Shown here: positions 63,889 to 64,000 of the stretch, in pieces
Layout of the letters: the number at the start of each line of letters is the position of its first letter
Numbering within the stretch: the stretch's first letter is position 1
Assembly: GCA_014896455.1 (NCBI GenBank)
Contig: JADBKJ010000006.1
Coordinates: 50,793-114,792 of the forward strand
Source: Thermoanaerobacter sp.
GTDB taxonomy: Bacteria > Bacillota > Thermoanaerobacteria > Thermoanaerobacterales > Thermoanaerobacteraceae
Direction of reading: 5' to 3'
Length of the DNA: 64,000 nt
Translations under genes and position numbers: made by a program
Notes under the pieces: generated by a model
Database searches by the model: none
Seen by the model: only the letters and a program-made list of their open reading frames with translations
What the model was told of the DNA's origin: nothing

Positions 63889-64000
63889 ATGAGGCTTACA
63901 AGGACAAGAGAGAGAAGGAAACAGATCCAAAGAAAGAGACTTGTAATCTTTGCTCTTTTATTGTACATTGTTATTATGGTAGTAGGACTTGTAATAGCTG
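63889..64000 (+). CDS. Start of a membrane protein gene cut by the window end
   Basis: ATG 63889 opens MRLTRTRERRKQIQRKRLVI followed by a hydrophobic stretch (FALLLYIVIMVVGLVIA) still open at 64000. A basic cytoplasmic tip and one anchor are all that can be seen; GAAGGGAAG lies 9 nt upstream. It begins 3 bp after the glycosyltransferase stop. Confidence 0.6.
   Translation, partial: MRLTRTRERRKQIQRKRLVIFALLLYIVIMVVGLVIA

Overview
The window looks like a chromosomal segment of a low-GC, thermophilic, anaerobic, spore-forming Firmicute of the Thermoanaerobacter/Caldanaerobacter type. I infer this from A+T-rich coding DNA, many TTG and GTG starts behind strong Shine-Dalgarno (SD) sites, sporulation genes (spoIVFA/spoIVFB, gpr, spoIIP, a Spo0B-like and a Spo0E-like protein), a clostridial 2[4Fe-4S] ferredoxin, and two ydaO-type cyclic-di-AMP riboswitches. 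No phage, CRISPR array, rRNA operon or transposase is visible.

Layout: 1-3.7 kb (minus strand) holds a CstA-family transporter (cut by the window edge) and its LytS/LytTR two-component system, with a candidate LytTR operator. 3.9-12.2 kb (plus) carries an ECF sigma factor with a zinc-finger/DUF4349 anti-sigma, polA, coaE, a lytic transglycosylase, a nicotinate phosphoribosyltransferase and a peptide-binding lipoprotein. 12.2-15.7 kb has a broken tRNA-Leu half, an intact tRNA-Leu(GAG), a c-di-AMP riboswitch with an SH3/NlpC-P60 wall hydrolase, and typA. 16-39.9 kb is the conserved shape/division/sporulation/ribosome block: maf-radC-mreBCD-mrdA-minCDE-rodA-mgsA-spoIVFAB-radical SAM-DUF2344-rng-lapA-rplU-prp-rpmA-spo0B-like-obgE-nadD-yqeK-LCP-rsfS. 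40-43.7 kb is a metabolic unit: a YheO-type regulator, then a c-di-AMP riboswitch with terminator, an opine-dehydrogenase-like enzyme and a one-chain B12-dependent mutase-like enzyme. 44-64 kb carries dacF, comEA, pgpA, gltX, tRNA-Glu and tRNA-Gln, ferredoxin, ilvE, an ECF-transporter S component, a HAD and an MBL hydrolase, comEC, holA, rpsT, gpr, spoIIP, a phosphatase-like membrane protein and a glycosyltransferase.

The most unusual feature is a family of about 265-bp, locally GC-rich, imperfectly palindromic intergenic elements (five loci: 15676, 25885, 36728, 43719, 52396). Each sits directly against a rho-independent terminator hairpin; at three loci the whole terminator is duplicated on the far side. 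Copies share subterminal inverted repeats and show compensatory base changes in an internal hairpin, so they look like structured, mobile, non-coding elements. One copy carries a nested 72-bp palindromic insert. I know of no described family matching them.

The window also holds several gene remnants (tRNA-Leu half, DRTGG-domain gene, satD and DUF3307 fragments, a DHHA1 fragment) and two sporulation genes whose ribosome-binding sites lie inside hairpins. All family assignments are from reading the sequence; no database search was run.
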